DNA from: Brassica napus
Lineage: Eukaryota > Streptophyta > Magnoliopsida > Brassicales > Brassicaceae
Reading direction: 5' to 3'
Length of the DNA stretch: 64,000 nt
Assembly (NCBI RefSeq): GCF_020379485.1
Contig: NC_063452.1
Location: forward strand, 8,907,065-8,971,064
Shown here: in pieces, positions 32,293-42,859 of the stretch
Position numbering within the stretch: position 1 is the stretch's first letter
Layout: each line of letters starts with the position of its first letter
Made by a program: the position numbers and the translations under genes
The notes under the pieces: model-generated
What the model was told of the DNA's origin: nothing
Seen by the model: the letters and a program-made list of their open reading frames with translations, nothing else
Databases searched by the model: none

Positions 32293-33238
32293 CTGCAAAT
32301 ATTCAAAATAAAACACATTAGTAAACATAGAGAAAATGAAGAAGTTCAATAAACATTGCCGCAGACGACTTAGCATTAAGTCGTCCAGAAGACTTAAAGG
32401 TAAGTCGTCTAAAGAGGTCACTTTTGCAATTGAAAATTAAAAGGGACGACTTAATTCTAAGTCGTCCGGCTTTGTTTGTTAAAAAAAAAACTTCAGACGA
32501 CTTATATATAAGTCGTCTACGAGAAACGGGCTAGTTTTGCATTTGACCGAATCGTGTCAGATCTTTGACTATTTCTGGACGACTTATAATTCAGTCGTCT
32601 CTGGGAAAGTTAAAATTTCAATATTTTATGAAAACTTGACGACTTACGTGTAAGTCGTCCTAAGGTTAGTTTTGTAATTGAAAAATAAAACTTGAAATTT
32701 AACTTTCTCCAGACGACTTAGATGAAAGTCGTCCAGCTAAACGACTTAATTTAAGGTCGTCCGGGATAAGCAAGGTTTGACCAGAAAATTGGGAAAAATT
32801 CTGGACGACTTTGCTTTCCCCGGACGACTTTAAATTAAGTCTTCTGGAGGGACGACTTTATATTAAGTCGTCTGGTTAAAGTTAAATTATGAAGTTTTAT
32901 TTTTCAATTACAAAACTAACCTAGGACGACTTACACGTAAGTCGTCAAGTTTTCATAAAATATTAAAATTTTAACTTTCCCAGAGACGACTGAATTATAA
33001 GTCGTCCAGAAATAGTCAAAGATCTGACACGATTCGGTCAAATGCAAAACTAGCCCGTTTCTCGTAGACGACGTATATATAAGTCGTCTGGAGTGTTTTT
33101 TTTAACAAACAAAGCTGGACGACTTAATTTAAGTCGTCCGTTTGACCAGAAGACTCATCAGTAAGTCTTCTACATACAGATGACTTACTAGTAAGTCTTC
33201 TACGCGAACAGATCTTGAAAAAAAATTCAAATTCGTAC
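32293..33238 (-). other. Inferred leader intron of the transposase gene
   Basis: On the minus strand a donor (AAG|GTACGA) at 33238 and an acceptor (TTTGCAG) at 32293 would remove this 946 bp stretch, leaving a noncoding first exon between 33239 and roughly 33450. It is filled with GTCGTC motifs and the long inverted repeat described separately. The splice sites are read by eye only. Confidence 0.6.
32443..33139. repeat. Long inverted repeat in the transposase leader intron
   Basis: The arms, about 32443-32730 and 32850-33139, match in reverse complement over ~290 bases with few differences. They include unique stretches such as GGGCTAGTTTTGCATTTGAC that are unrelated to the GTCGTC motif. The spacer is ~120 bp. 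An RNA from either strand could fold into a long near-perfect hairpin. Confidence 0.9.
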
Positions 33239-33689
33239 CTTAAACTAGGTGAGATGACTTCGTTTGCACACAGGGTCTTCTCCAACCACCCAGAACCTCA
33301 AACGAAAGCAACCGTAAGTAAAAACGAAAGAAATATGGCTCTGTCAACCATAGCCCATATTTTGAATCAAAAGCTTGAGTTTTTTGGATGAATATAGAGA
33401 GAAAGTGAAAGAAATGTTGTTTTTAGTTCATAACAATTGAAACAGAGAGAGTGTAAAGAGATTTACGTGCATTAAAGGGCATTAAAAGCTCCAAACAGTT
33501 CGTACAAGGTTGTTGCCACTATTCATTGCAGTGGCAATATTGTAAATACTTGAAGAAGATGAGGTTGAGACAGTAAAGAAGCCATTTTCGAAAAAAAAAA
33601 AAAATGTTAATGGCATTTTCGTAGATAAAATGCAGGTGTGGGGTTAAAATCTCAAAAAAAAAAGGAGTCAAAAGAAAAGGTTAGTTTTC

Positions 33690-33729
33690 TGTTTGACTTC
33701 AAGTTTTGAGTTACTTTTGCAAAAAGCCC
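33690..33729 (-). repeat. MULE right terminal inverted repeat
   Basis: On the minus strand it begins GGGCTTTTTGC and shares ACTCAAAACTTGAAGTCAAAC with the left end. The transposase promoter must lie within about 300 bp of it. Confidence 0.85.
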
Positions 33730-33738
33730 TTCTTGTAT

Positions 33739-34516
33739 TGCATGAATTCTCTAAACGTATAATCAGAGTTGGAGATCTGCACTTCGTACTTCTGTCAGAA
33801 TTATTTTCCATAAACTTTGTTTCTTTGATAAAGATCATTTCTACTAGTGCCGTCTCAAATTATCTAAAGAATATTAACAATATATTTAACAATGTAATAG
33901 AGTAGTCTTAAAAGTTCATTTTTCTAAATTTAATAGTATATCTAAAAATTTAAAGTTTTAAATCATAATTTATATATTTATTTTCAAGGTTTTTATAATT
34001 TTTAGATTCGGACTCTATTTGACCATCCCACTGGTTCATGCTATCAGATGGCATGTTCTCTACACCGCTACAAAGAAATCTCACGTGGGCCACGGCCATA
34101 CCTCCCACGGTTTATATATTGTCGATTGACTTATTGAGCTCCGCAATTAGACGATTACGCAAATTGAATATTACTAGTATAATTTAATTACTCAGTGATT
34201 AATTAACCCTTCGATGGACTACATGACCCATAACCTCCAAATCTCCAATAGTTTAGCAAACACGTAATCTTTGAGTATTGTAATTACAAATGGTACCAAA
34301 ATGATTATAAAATTAATATGTGCAAACCCAAAATGACAAGACTTATACAAACCTAACTACCTGGACCTAAATAATATCTATTTAAAAGAATAGTCATACC
34401 CAAATATTGAAGTTTTTATGTACATTAGTAGTAGCTTTCACTCAATCACAATTACACCAACATCTAATAAGTCTCTAATTTTAAATTTTTTGGTAATTAA
34501 TTTCGCAATTCACCTT
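33739..34516. other. Intergenic, upstream of the LTP gene
   Basis: AT-rich sequence without genes. The right part is presumably the promoter region of the lipid-transfer protein gene. Confidence 0.5.
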
Positions 34517-34525
34517 ATATATAAC
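34517..34525 (+). promoter_or_regulatory. TATA box of the LTP gene
   Basis: TATATATAA lies ~90 bp upstream of the start codon, a normal plant spacing. Confidence 0.7.
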
Positions 34526-34610
34526 CCCTTCGTCTTCACTTTACATATATAACAAAAAACAAGGAAGAAAACTCCTATAAAACCATAAGATCTTATTATT
34601 TCTTTCTACA

Positions 34611-35349
34611 ATGAGCATATTGAAAAGTTTAGTGACCATCTCCGTTCTCGGAATATTTTTAACACCTCGTTATTCGGAATCTGCGATATCTTGCAGTGTT
34701 GTTCTAAACGATTTGCAGCCATGTGTTAGCTACTTGACTAGCGGAAGTGGAAAACCTCCGCAGACTTGCTGCGACGGAGTTAGGAGGTTAGATGCAGCGA
34801 CCACTACATCCGCTGATAAAAAGGCGGCTTGTCAATGCATCAAGTCAGTGGCTAACAGTGTCACCGTGAAGCCTGAATTGGCTAAAGCCCTCGCTAGCAA
34901 TTGTAACGCGAGCATGCCTGTTGATGCATCTTCTACGGTCGACTGCAATACGTACGTTTGATATGCTCTTGACTGAATTTATTGTCTAATTCTATTATTT
35001 ACAACTTTATATTGAACGTACTAAAGCTTGTGACAATATAATACCGTAACATGCTTTAAAGTTTAAGATAGTAATATCCTTAGAAATACATTATCAAAAT
35101 TCACAAATTTATTAACTTATTTTATTAATTTAAAACGAAACGCCTCTAAGAAAGATGAAAATTAGTTGTAATTATGTGAAATATTGAGTAACTATTACTA
35201 TTTTAATAAATGAAATGTACTAGTAATTTAACAAATAGTTTTACTACTTATTTACTACTGTTTCTTATTTTGTTTAGATTAATTCTAAAATTTGAGGGCT
35301 AAAATAAAACATAACTTGATTGGAATTGTTTATTTGCAGGGTTGGTTGA
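34611..35349 (+). CDS. LTP8: Non-specific lipid-transfer protein, type 1 (LTP8-like), 2 exons
   Basis: Exons 34611-34951 and 35340-35349; the second adds only the last codons (VG and stop) after a GT/AG intron, the usual LTP1 gene layout. The product is 116 aa. Residues 1-25 are a signal peptide (MSILKSLVTISVLG...ESA), so the mature protein is secreted to the cell wall. Eight cysteines (28, 38, 53, 54, 74, 76, 98, 112) show the LTP1 pattern C-C-CC-CXC-C-C and form four disulfides around a lipid-binding cavity. Next to a GATA20-like gene it matches the Arabidopsis order At2g18370-At2g18380, hence the symbol. Intact. The nearest transposon is the MULE, whose end lies ~880 bp upstream. Confidence 0.92.
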
Positions 35350-36196
35350 GATATTTTCAGTATCGAGGAGTGGGTATCATTCTTAAGTATGACGTTTACA
35401 TCAATAAAGGCCTTGTATTATATTGTTTGTGTCTCTAGGCCATCTCATTATAAGGTTCATATAATTTCGTTATGTATGCGTATGTTCATGTATAAGCAAT
35501 ATCTCTTAAATTCTTAACTAGTGCACTTATTTTCGCCGGTGGTTTGGGTATTTGTGTAAACTGATGCGTCATGAAAATTATATTTTTCTTGCGGTTGAAT
35601 ATCAATTTTATGAAAGCTGATCTCGCCATGTAGGTATATATGCCACTACAAGAAAACGAGGTGTTTTCGACAAAAGATTGACAAAACTGAATCTAAATAA
35701 AGACGTTTGGATTCAGTTGAATTTCGACAAATTTCTAACAAATTCGACGAATTCTCGACGACAAAATTATAAACTAGCTAGTCATTGTGATTTTCTAGGA
35801 TGTCCAACAAAAAAAAAATCTTCAAACTATTCTGACAAATACTCGACGAAATTATAACCGTTATTTATCCGTTTAAAAAATTCCAAATTCTTGACGAATT
35901 AGGAATTTTTTGTTGTTGAAAACTCGTGGGAAATTTGACCAGATTTATCTGTAAATACCACCTCTTCTCATTCACAACAAAGCAAAAAATGTTTTATGCA
36001 AGTAAATTGATGGCCATAAAGACATTATAATTTGGATGAAGAATATGTGGATGCGATTGTTGATTTTGTGAGAAATATTCACATGTGAGAATAATCTTGC
36101 ACATTGTTCATACTACAAAATTAAAAATCTGGTAGCTGGTTTTAAATTATTGTATCTGGTGATCTATGTATGCATTGATTTACTGAGAAAATGAAA

Positions 36197-36645
36197 TGTA
36201 AAGAATATTTTCTTTCCCTATTATATGGTCTTATAGTTATCCGTTTTCTATTGGAATATTGCTATTCCTTAATATATTTGGTGACCAATGAAATTGGAAA
36301 TAAATGAGTAATTCCTCATTTATCTCTAGCTTGATGGACGTTTGAGATTAATCTAAAGGAAACCCTAAATAAGAATTATGTCCTCTCTCCACCTATAAAT
36401 ACATATCTTTAGACCATCATAAAGATATCGTAAAAGCAACAACTAACGTTATAGGCGAGGCGAGAGAAACCTAAGAGTTCCTAAGAAGAGATTGAGCTGT
36501 TCATCTTCCATTCAGGATTCAATCCATTCAGGAAGATCTGTCAGGCAAAATGAATCCAGGTAACTCTATAAATATTCATATGATTTTATTATGTGATTAA
36601 CCTAGATGTTTAAAGATCTTAGGGTTCATGTAAATTTAACTTACA
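36197..36645 (+). mobile_element. Solo copia-type LTR, 449 bp
   Basis: Starts TGTAAAG and ends CTTACA, with TGAAA perfectly duplicated on both sides (36192-36196 and 36646-36650). It contains a CTATAAATAC promoter-like box near 36401. No primer site or coding sequence follows, so this is an LTR left by recombination between the two LTRs of an inserted element. Confidence 0.82.
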
Positions 36646-36729
36646 TGAAAACCATAAAAGATGTCGCTTTTGTCGAAATCAGTCGAAACGCAAAACATGA
36701 CCAGTGAGATAGCATGTAGAGCACTCAGA

Positions 36730-37010
36730 AGATGATGTGATATTACACATCTTTCAAATGGTGAAGTGTAAAAGTATTTCCAATCAAAATATCTGAAACT
36801 TACGTACATGGGAAGAAATGTCTTACATTGGACTGTCATCTATTGGTTTTAACCCATTCAAAGGCATAAAAGACAATATTCATTATGGTCAGTTGTTGTG
36901 ACACCTTATAATTTACCGCCAAATCTGTGCATGCGATAAAAGTTCTCGTCCCTGAGCCTGAGCATCCTAGGAGATCATTTGATTTGTTTATTATATGAGT
37001 TGGAACTTCA
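36730..37010 (+). pseudogene. CACTA TNP2 transposase fragment
   Basis: Across two frames the plus strand encodes DITHLSNGEV, an in-frame stop, KYFQSKYLKLTY, then IGFNPFKGIKDNIHYGQLL and, after a shift, VVVTPYNLPPNLCMR. This corresponds to the conserved TNP2 block of CACTA transposases (HPxxGxxWKxF, GFNPFG, YSxWPVxxxxYNLPPxxCM). Stops and frameshifts make it nonfunctional. Confidence 0.72.
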
Positions 37011-37080
37011 TTAATTAAAGTAGCAGTGATTTGTTGGACTAATTAAGATAGCTCGGTGTTGAGAGGACGCTAGACTGTAG

Positions 37081-38740
37081 TGGAAGTACATTATCCATAG
37101 ACAGTGCTTGGACAACACCAAAAATAGAATAAAAAGAGTATTTTTTTTAGATTTGTCATATTGGAATGATTATTTGTTGCGACATAGCCTAAATTTATGC
37201 ATGTTAAGAAGAATTTTTTGATAATAAGATGAACATTGTTTTAAAATGTCCAAATAAAAATGAAAATATAATTTGAAGTCAAGATTGGATTTTGTTAATT
37301 TTTGTTCTCGTACCAAACTAAATATTGATGCGCATGGTGAAAGTCATGTTTCCATCGATTAGAGTTTTGTTGTCAGTAAAAATCCGGATAGACATTTGGT
37401 CTTAAGGAATTTTCCCAATGGACATTAAGTCATTGGTAATAATCTTGACCGACTTAAGATTGTCTAGAATTTTTCCTTCGAACAACGGTGTCAAAAACAT
37501 TTTCAAATTTTTTTACGATGAAATATCTCGTTGCAAGTTCATCGGGATGTGTATCGATGTGTGTCCGAAGTTCATCAAAATATCCCGACAAAATCCCACC
37601 TGTTTTTCTCGACAAAATAGACCCAACAAAGCGGCTCGTCGAAATGACATGATTACTATTTACTATAAGTTAAATATAATCATATGATACAATTATTACA
37701 CATAACATAAATAAACAAAGAACATTATGTTTTATAAAAAAATACCAAATATATATTTCTCTTAGGTAATTAACTAAAGTATTCTAAAACTAAAAATGAA
37801 CTTATTTTATTCTGGATTCTTCTGAATCGAATATAAAATTCTCTAGAATGAATATTTTCACGTTCTTGGCTATTAACATTTAATTAGATGAAAATAATAA
37901 TAGAAAATTTAAAACTAACTGAATAACATTAACACTTATAATTTATTTAAGTAAAAATAACAACAAGTTAAAGTTAAGGATTGGTTTTGTACGTAAATGA
38001 AATGTTAATTTTCAAAACATAAAACTTGGAGATGGTCATTTAGACTCAATTACGTTAGACTTACATTCATTTACCTTACAAAAATTATTATGAATAAATA
38101 TGAAATTCTTACAATTTTTCTTCTATTTTTTGCCCTCTGTTTTACATTATAATAAAAATGTTGATAAAAAAGTAAATAAAAACCAAAATTTTGGATGAAC
38201 ATATATTAAAAAATATTCATTTTTATTAATTACTCTTATTAACAAATTTATACGGGTTCGTCTGCACTCCGCCTCCAATTATCGGGTCACACATGTCGGA
38301 AAGATTTTTTACTTTTTCTTTTTGTAAATCGAAAAGAAGATATTCCGTAATCCAACAATCTATCATTTAGAGACTAATCACGATCATTTGTGAGCTGTGG
38401 GATCTTAATTTGGCAACTCCAATCCTTAATCATGACATCTAAATGATATACACAACCTGAATTTATATATATTCCGGTATGCAAATTCTGGCTCAGCTGT
38501 TGTCCATTATTTCTGAGTCTTTTGATTCTTGACTAGATGTTAATCATTCCCTAAAATTTATCAACAAACTTAACATTCAATAAAAAATAACATTTTGCTA
38601 CCAAACAAGCCATCGCCAAGCCTTAGGTTGCAACAAAAAAGTGCTAAAGGATAAAACGATGTAAAATAAAGTTGAGAATATTGAGAGATACATCATATAC
38701 GGTCAAAACTCAAAACAAGTGGAATATCATGAAAAGGGTC
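37081..38740. other. Intergenic; CACTA-like subterminal sequence, otherwise nothing recognised
   Basis: 37330-37650 may belong to the CACTA relic because of its TCGACAAAA-like motifs. The rest, to the hAT element at 38749, is AT-rich with no gene structure. Confidence 0.45.
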
Positions 38741-38748
38741 ATAAACAC

Positions 38749-39420
38749 TCGGCCTGGACACGGATCGGATATCCGGATTTTTGAAGGTATTTGTGATTTG
38801 ATTTGTATGTCATGGATATCTAATTTTTCGATTTGCTTTGCTTCGGAAAAATACGGATATTCAGAAAAACGGATATCGGGAAAATAAATAGATATTTGCG
38901 GATATCTCATATGTTTTGATTAATACAAATAATCTTAAAATTTTGATACAAATTTGTTTTGTAAAATATTTTTTTGCATGATATATATGATAAAAATTAA
39001 AAGAAATAGTGAATCTACATATTTTGTAAATTTTTTGAACTTAATTAACAATTCTAATAACACAAAACTTAAGAAACAAATTATAATTGTCAGAATGTGT
39101 TCTCTTCCTTTTATGTAATACTTTTATATAAGTAAAATGTGAATAGAATTTATCAAATCATATGTTAGAATAATAATTATATAATTTTATACATTAAAAT
39201 TTTTAAATAAATCAAGATATACATGTATTTATATATTGCCGGATCGGATCAGATACCCGCTTCTCAAAATTATAATATTTGTGATTTGCTTCGATTTTAA
39301 CGAATATTGATTTTTAATATTTGCTTTGCGTCGAAAGTTTACGGATATCCGGAATTTTCGGATCGAATCGAAACGAATAACAAATCAAATCAAATTTAAC
39401 GGATAAAATGTTCGGCCCTA
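38749..39420. mobile_element. hAT-like element, 672 bp
   Basis: Starts TCGGCCTGGACACGGAT and ends TGTTCGGCCCTA. The 8 bp ATAAACAC is perfectly duplicated outside (38741-38748 and 39421-39428). The ends are rich in GGATATCCGGA-like motifs, and it is related in layout to the TAGGG...CCCTA elements elsewhere in the window. No gene. Confidence 0.82.
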
Positions 39421-39643
39421 ATAAACACTACAGTACGTATATATATCTTTCAAAAAGACATAAAAAGAAAACACAAGGAGATAGTGTCGATGTAAGAAAT
39501 AAATAAATAAAAAGAAACTTTATAATGAATTTGACCAGGACTGATTTACTTTGGGTGAGAATCTATGACAAGACCTTCCATAGGTAACGTTTCTTCATTC
39601 ATCTCGTCAAAAATGGTGGAGAAGGCCAGTGGTTTCCGTGACG

Positions 39644-40660
39644 TTAATTCCAAGACATAAACGAGGCAGCCGTGACGTCATCAACGAACGGATATTCCAT
39701 CTCCGGTGCCGGCGAGAAATACTGAACTCTTTGTGTGTTCTGATGAGCCCACGACGGTGACGAGGAAGCATGGTGATGATGAGTGTAATAGTTTCCACCT
39801 CCGTTGTACGGGTTCTCTGCCGGAACTTCTGCCACTGATGAACCACCACCGGACGTTATTGAGTTTCTGGCAGCTGCACGCTTCTCTTCCTTCTTGAATC
39901 TGATTCCACACGCATTGCATAACGACTGCGCCATGTTGGATCATTTGTCACATCCAAAATATTATTAAAATGTATATACATTGTTGATTTAGTCTGACTA
40001 GATATAAATATGTTATTTAGTCGAGATTAAAATAATAAATGATGGCTTAACATTCTTTATATAATTTTAAGAATTATTAATTTTAGCTATAAACTTAACA
40101 TAACCTAGCTGTTTTAAATATTTAAAAGTAAATTAAATTAGAGTTAATGATTTGTAAAAAAAAAAGAGTTATAAAACATTCAGTTTATGTATGATGTTAC
40201 AAATATTGAGCAAAGTCCTTCTACTTTTCTTTTGGTAGAATGCCAAATGTCTTTATGAGTTTTATATAATATATCTAATAGGTTTTTAAGTTTCGAATAG
40301 CCAAAATGACACTTTTTGCTTTTATTATTAAATTACCTTAGGCCCTTTTGGTCCGTTTCTCCATAGAGGAGTAGAAGAAGTGTCGCAGCTAGCACAACGG
40401 CGAGGCAGGTTGTGCTCACTACCGCTCTTTTTGTAAGACGTCGTTTTTGCGCTTCCTCCGTGAAAGAAGAAGTCGCCGGAGATGTTGTTAGAATTGGCAG
40501 AAGAAAATCTACGGTGTTTGTCGAGACGAGTAGATGGTGTTCCAAGGGAGAGAGTGCAATCAACAGAAGTTGATGAAGAGAGGTCATCATAATCATAATT
40601 ATGAGGGTGGTCTTGGTCGTACAACATGGAGAAATTAGCGTTTGTTTGGTATCCCATCAT
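39644..40660 (-). CDS. GATA20: GATA transcription factor, HAN clade (GATA20-like), 2 exons
   Basis: Exons 40660-40337 and 39925-39644 join in phase 0 to a 201 aa protein. Residues 28-46 hold the HAN motif (STSVDCTLSLGTPSTRL). The single class IV zinc finger spans the intron: C89, C92 (CASCDTSSTPLWRNGPKGPK) and C111, C114 (LCNACG), spacing C-X2-C-X18-C-X2-C, followed by the basic RFKKEEKRAAA. It binds GATA sites in nuclear DNA; HAN-clade factors set organ boundaries and meristem-to-organ patterning. The N-terminus MMGYQTN and the ending FMSWN fit Arabidopsis GATA20 as I remember it, and the LTP8 neighbour supports this. GATA19 would be the alternative. A hAT element ends ~220 bp beyond its stop codon. 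Confidence 0.92.
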
Positions 40661-41286
40661 TATTTGAAGTTTACAGTGAGAGAGAATAGAGAGATGAGAG
40701 ATGTATGTGTTGTCTGGTTGCTTTGTGAGTAGGTTATAAGGTACAAATTAAGACATGGCTACATATATATAGAGCCTTTGTTTAACTTAACGACAAAAGG
40801 AATTGGTATGATCAAATATATTGTAGTGAAGATTACATTACTTTTGCTACTTTATCTAAAGAAAGCAGCAATGCTACAATGAATATTCTCAAGGGCTTTA
40901 GTTAACTCCTTTCTTAATCGAGTTTTTCATTTTTGGGTACGGAAACAATTGGCATCAACCAGTAATATAATATATTTTTTTTAGAATTAAGTGGAGCACC
41001 ACTTTTTATTTCAGTTGCTATATTCAAATACTGGATACATGTTTAGCATTCTCATTTCCTCGTGTTGATATTTTGTTTTTATGTTGCAATTTTGAATCAG
41101 TATCAAAGCTATTCAAATGGTTCTCTCTTTTTTTCTTTAATTCAAATGGTTGTTTCATGTCGTTGAATTCAGTTTTAGCAGCATTTCAGGAACAAGTTTT
41201 ACAAGTACATATACATAAACCGAGTTGTTTCCTTACATGTTTGTTTTAAATAAATGTGACAAAAGCAAAGTATAAATGTTTAACAT
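40661..41286. other. Promoter region of the GATA gene and spacer
   Basis: Contains the 5' leader of the minus-strand GATA gene. A TATATATATAG-like stretch near 40762-40773 is a possible TATA box. No other feature is seen. Confidence 0.45.
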
Positions 41287-41295
41287 TTAACCAAA

Positions 41296-41471
41296 CCAAA
41301 GTGTTGGTAGCCTAATGATAATACAAAATGTTTGGTTTCCTTGTGCTCCGGGTTCAAACCTTCTTTGGTATAGATGCTTATCCTTTAAATCAGAATATTT
41401 AAAGGCTGATTGCGGTTCTGTGAGATATTATGGACCAAAAGGCTCGAAACTTCCACTATTAAAAAAAAATC
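41296..41471 (+). mobile_element. tRNA-derived SINE, ~176 bp
   Basis: An A box (TAGCCTAATGA, 41308-41318) and a B box (GTTCAAACC, 41352-41360) are spaced as in a tRNA promoter. The element ends in an A run (41462-41469). TTAACCAAA occurs on both sides (41287-41295 and 41472-41480). This is the layout of a crucifer SINE transcribed by RNA polymerase III. Confidence 0.68.
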
Positions 41472-41480
41472 TTAACCAAA

Positions 41481-42624
41481 ACTACAATATACTCCCTCCG
41501 TTGCAGAGTCACCTTTTTTTTTTTTTTTTTTTCAGAGTCACCCTTGACTGAATTAAATGAAGAGAAGCACATTGTGGCTCGAACCTGTGAGGCGGTGAAT
41601 TTCATTGTAGATTGCGGTAGCTAGGATTTCAGGAGTCATGCTTTCCTATGGATTACAACATTTGATGCCCGTGGGACGACCTCTAAGTTGGCTTACTTTG
41701 ACGGCACACTGTTGATGGAATAAAAGGCTGGTTTTGGACACTCCAACTTTGGGAAATCTGGGACAACCAGAGCTGCTCGGTACTAATGTTCAAGCAGAGG
41801 TGGAGGCTTTGGTCTCCCTAGTCTTCTTCCCACACTTTTTGTCCTTTATTGCTTCAAATATGTTTGTTTCTTTGTCATTTCCATATAACCTAGTTTTGAT
41901 TGTTTTTCCAGTTTGTTTTTTTGTGATTTCCCTATAACCTAGTTATTGTTGTTTTTCCGGTTCATCGAAATGTACATTGTTTTGATTTACCAGTTATTTG
42001 TATATGTGGTATAACAAAATAAATAAATAAATAAATATCTAAGGATCTCAATTTATATTTTCAAAAGATAATATATTCTTAAGAAAAAAGAAAAATGGAA
42101 AGATGCTCAAGTGCTCTAAATGCACATGTTAAAAACGACAAAATCAATTGTTTGTCGTTTTATGCCATGTCATTTTTTTGGAACTTAAAATCATAACCAA
42201 AATTTGGTAAATACTGTACTAAATACTGAAGCTTCTTTAATATAAAGGCGATATATGAATTATTACATGTCGTGATTAAGGAGAACAAGTACTGTTTAAG
42301 CTAGGAATGAAAATAAAAAGGGTAAAGGTAAGAGAATTCCGAAGTGAGATTCTTGGCAATGATCAAAAGCAACATCTTGTGTTCTTTTTCTTTGGCTTGG
42401 GGAACGAGAGATTCAATTGATCAGTCAAAGAAGCAAACTCCAACTTAAAGTAATTGCTTAAAGCAATAATCAGAAATAAGACACACAAACGAATAAACTC
42501 AACTGGATACACTCAACTACTGCTTCTTTTTCTTTTTTTCTTTTGTTCTCTATTTTGGGTTTATATACTTAATTCGTTCCTCTCCTGAAATAGATGAAAA
42601 TTTTGCCAAGACAAGAATAATATA
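41481..42624. other. Intergenic, nothing certain
   Basis: A CTCCCTCCGTTGC at 41492 followed by a long T run looks like a piece of a Stowaway MITE. The remainder has only short open frames. Confidence 0.4.
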
Positions 42625-42859
42625 TTCCCTCTGTTCCATAATATATTTTGCACAAAAATTAAGAAAATTATATTTTTAAAGAAATTCATTTTTAAAGATA
42701 TAACTTTTAAATCATTTAATCAATTATAAAAAAAACTGTAAAATTTAATTGGTTAAACAGTTTATAATAAAATTAAAATTAAATTTAAAGCCTCAAAATT
42801 TTATGTAAATTAAAACAAAATATCTTTCTAAAACATCATCTATATTAAAATGGAAGGAG
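42625..42859. mobile_element. Stowaway-like MITE, ~235 bp
   Basis: Ends TTCCCTCTGTTCC and TGGAAGGAG, flanked by TA on both sides, with an AT-rich noncoding interior. The inverted repeat is imperfect, so it is an old copy. Confidence 0.6.

Larger units (their letters stand above)
24342..33729. mobile_element. Full-length ULP-carrying MULE (Kaonashi-like), 9388 bp
   Basis: The perfect 9 bp TTCTTGTAT borders both ends (24333-24341 and 33730-33738), the target length of Mutator-like elements. The ends are imperfect inverted repeats of about 40 bp that share the core ACTCAAAACTTGAAGTCAAAC (left form ACTCAAAACTTGGAGTCAAAC). Inside are two convergent genes without visible defects: a ULP1-like protease on the plus strand (25479-29278) and a MURA-type transposase on the minus strand (32292-29896). 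This gene pair defines the Kaonashi-type MULEs described in Arabidopsis. The noncoding parts are saturated with AAGTCGTC/GACGACTT motifs. Intact genes and a perfect duplication suggest a fairly recent insertion that could be autonomous. Confidence 0.92.
35644..37080 (+). mobile_element. Decayed CACTA (En/Spm) element
   Basis: CACTACAAGAAAAC at 35644 is the classic CACTA terminus. Inside, 36730-37010 encodes a degraded TNP2-type transposase. A solo LTR has landed at 36197-36645. Sequence with repeated TCGACAAAA/TCGTCGAAA-like motifs, typical of CACTA subterminal regions, occurs at 35660-35930 and again at 37330-37650, so the element may once have reached ~37.65 kb. No matching right terminus was found. 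Confidence 0.65.

Noticed and set aside
32293..32421. N-terminal extension of the transposase frame (43 residues beginning MTSLDD)
   Set aside because: It is encoded by GTCGTC repeat and AT-rich sequence directly upstream of a clear splice acceptor; the conserved protein begins after it.
37418..37687. 89-codon plus-strand frame
   Set aside because: Lies in the CACTA-like subterminal sequence; no recognisable protein features.
41308..41360. Possible tRNA gene
   Set aside because: A and B boxes are present, but there is no cloverleaf; the A tail and flanking duplication indicate a SINE.
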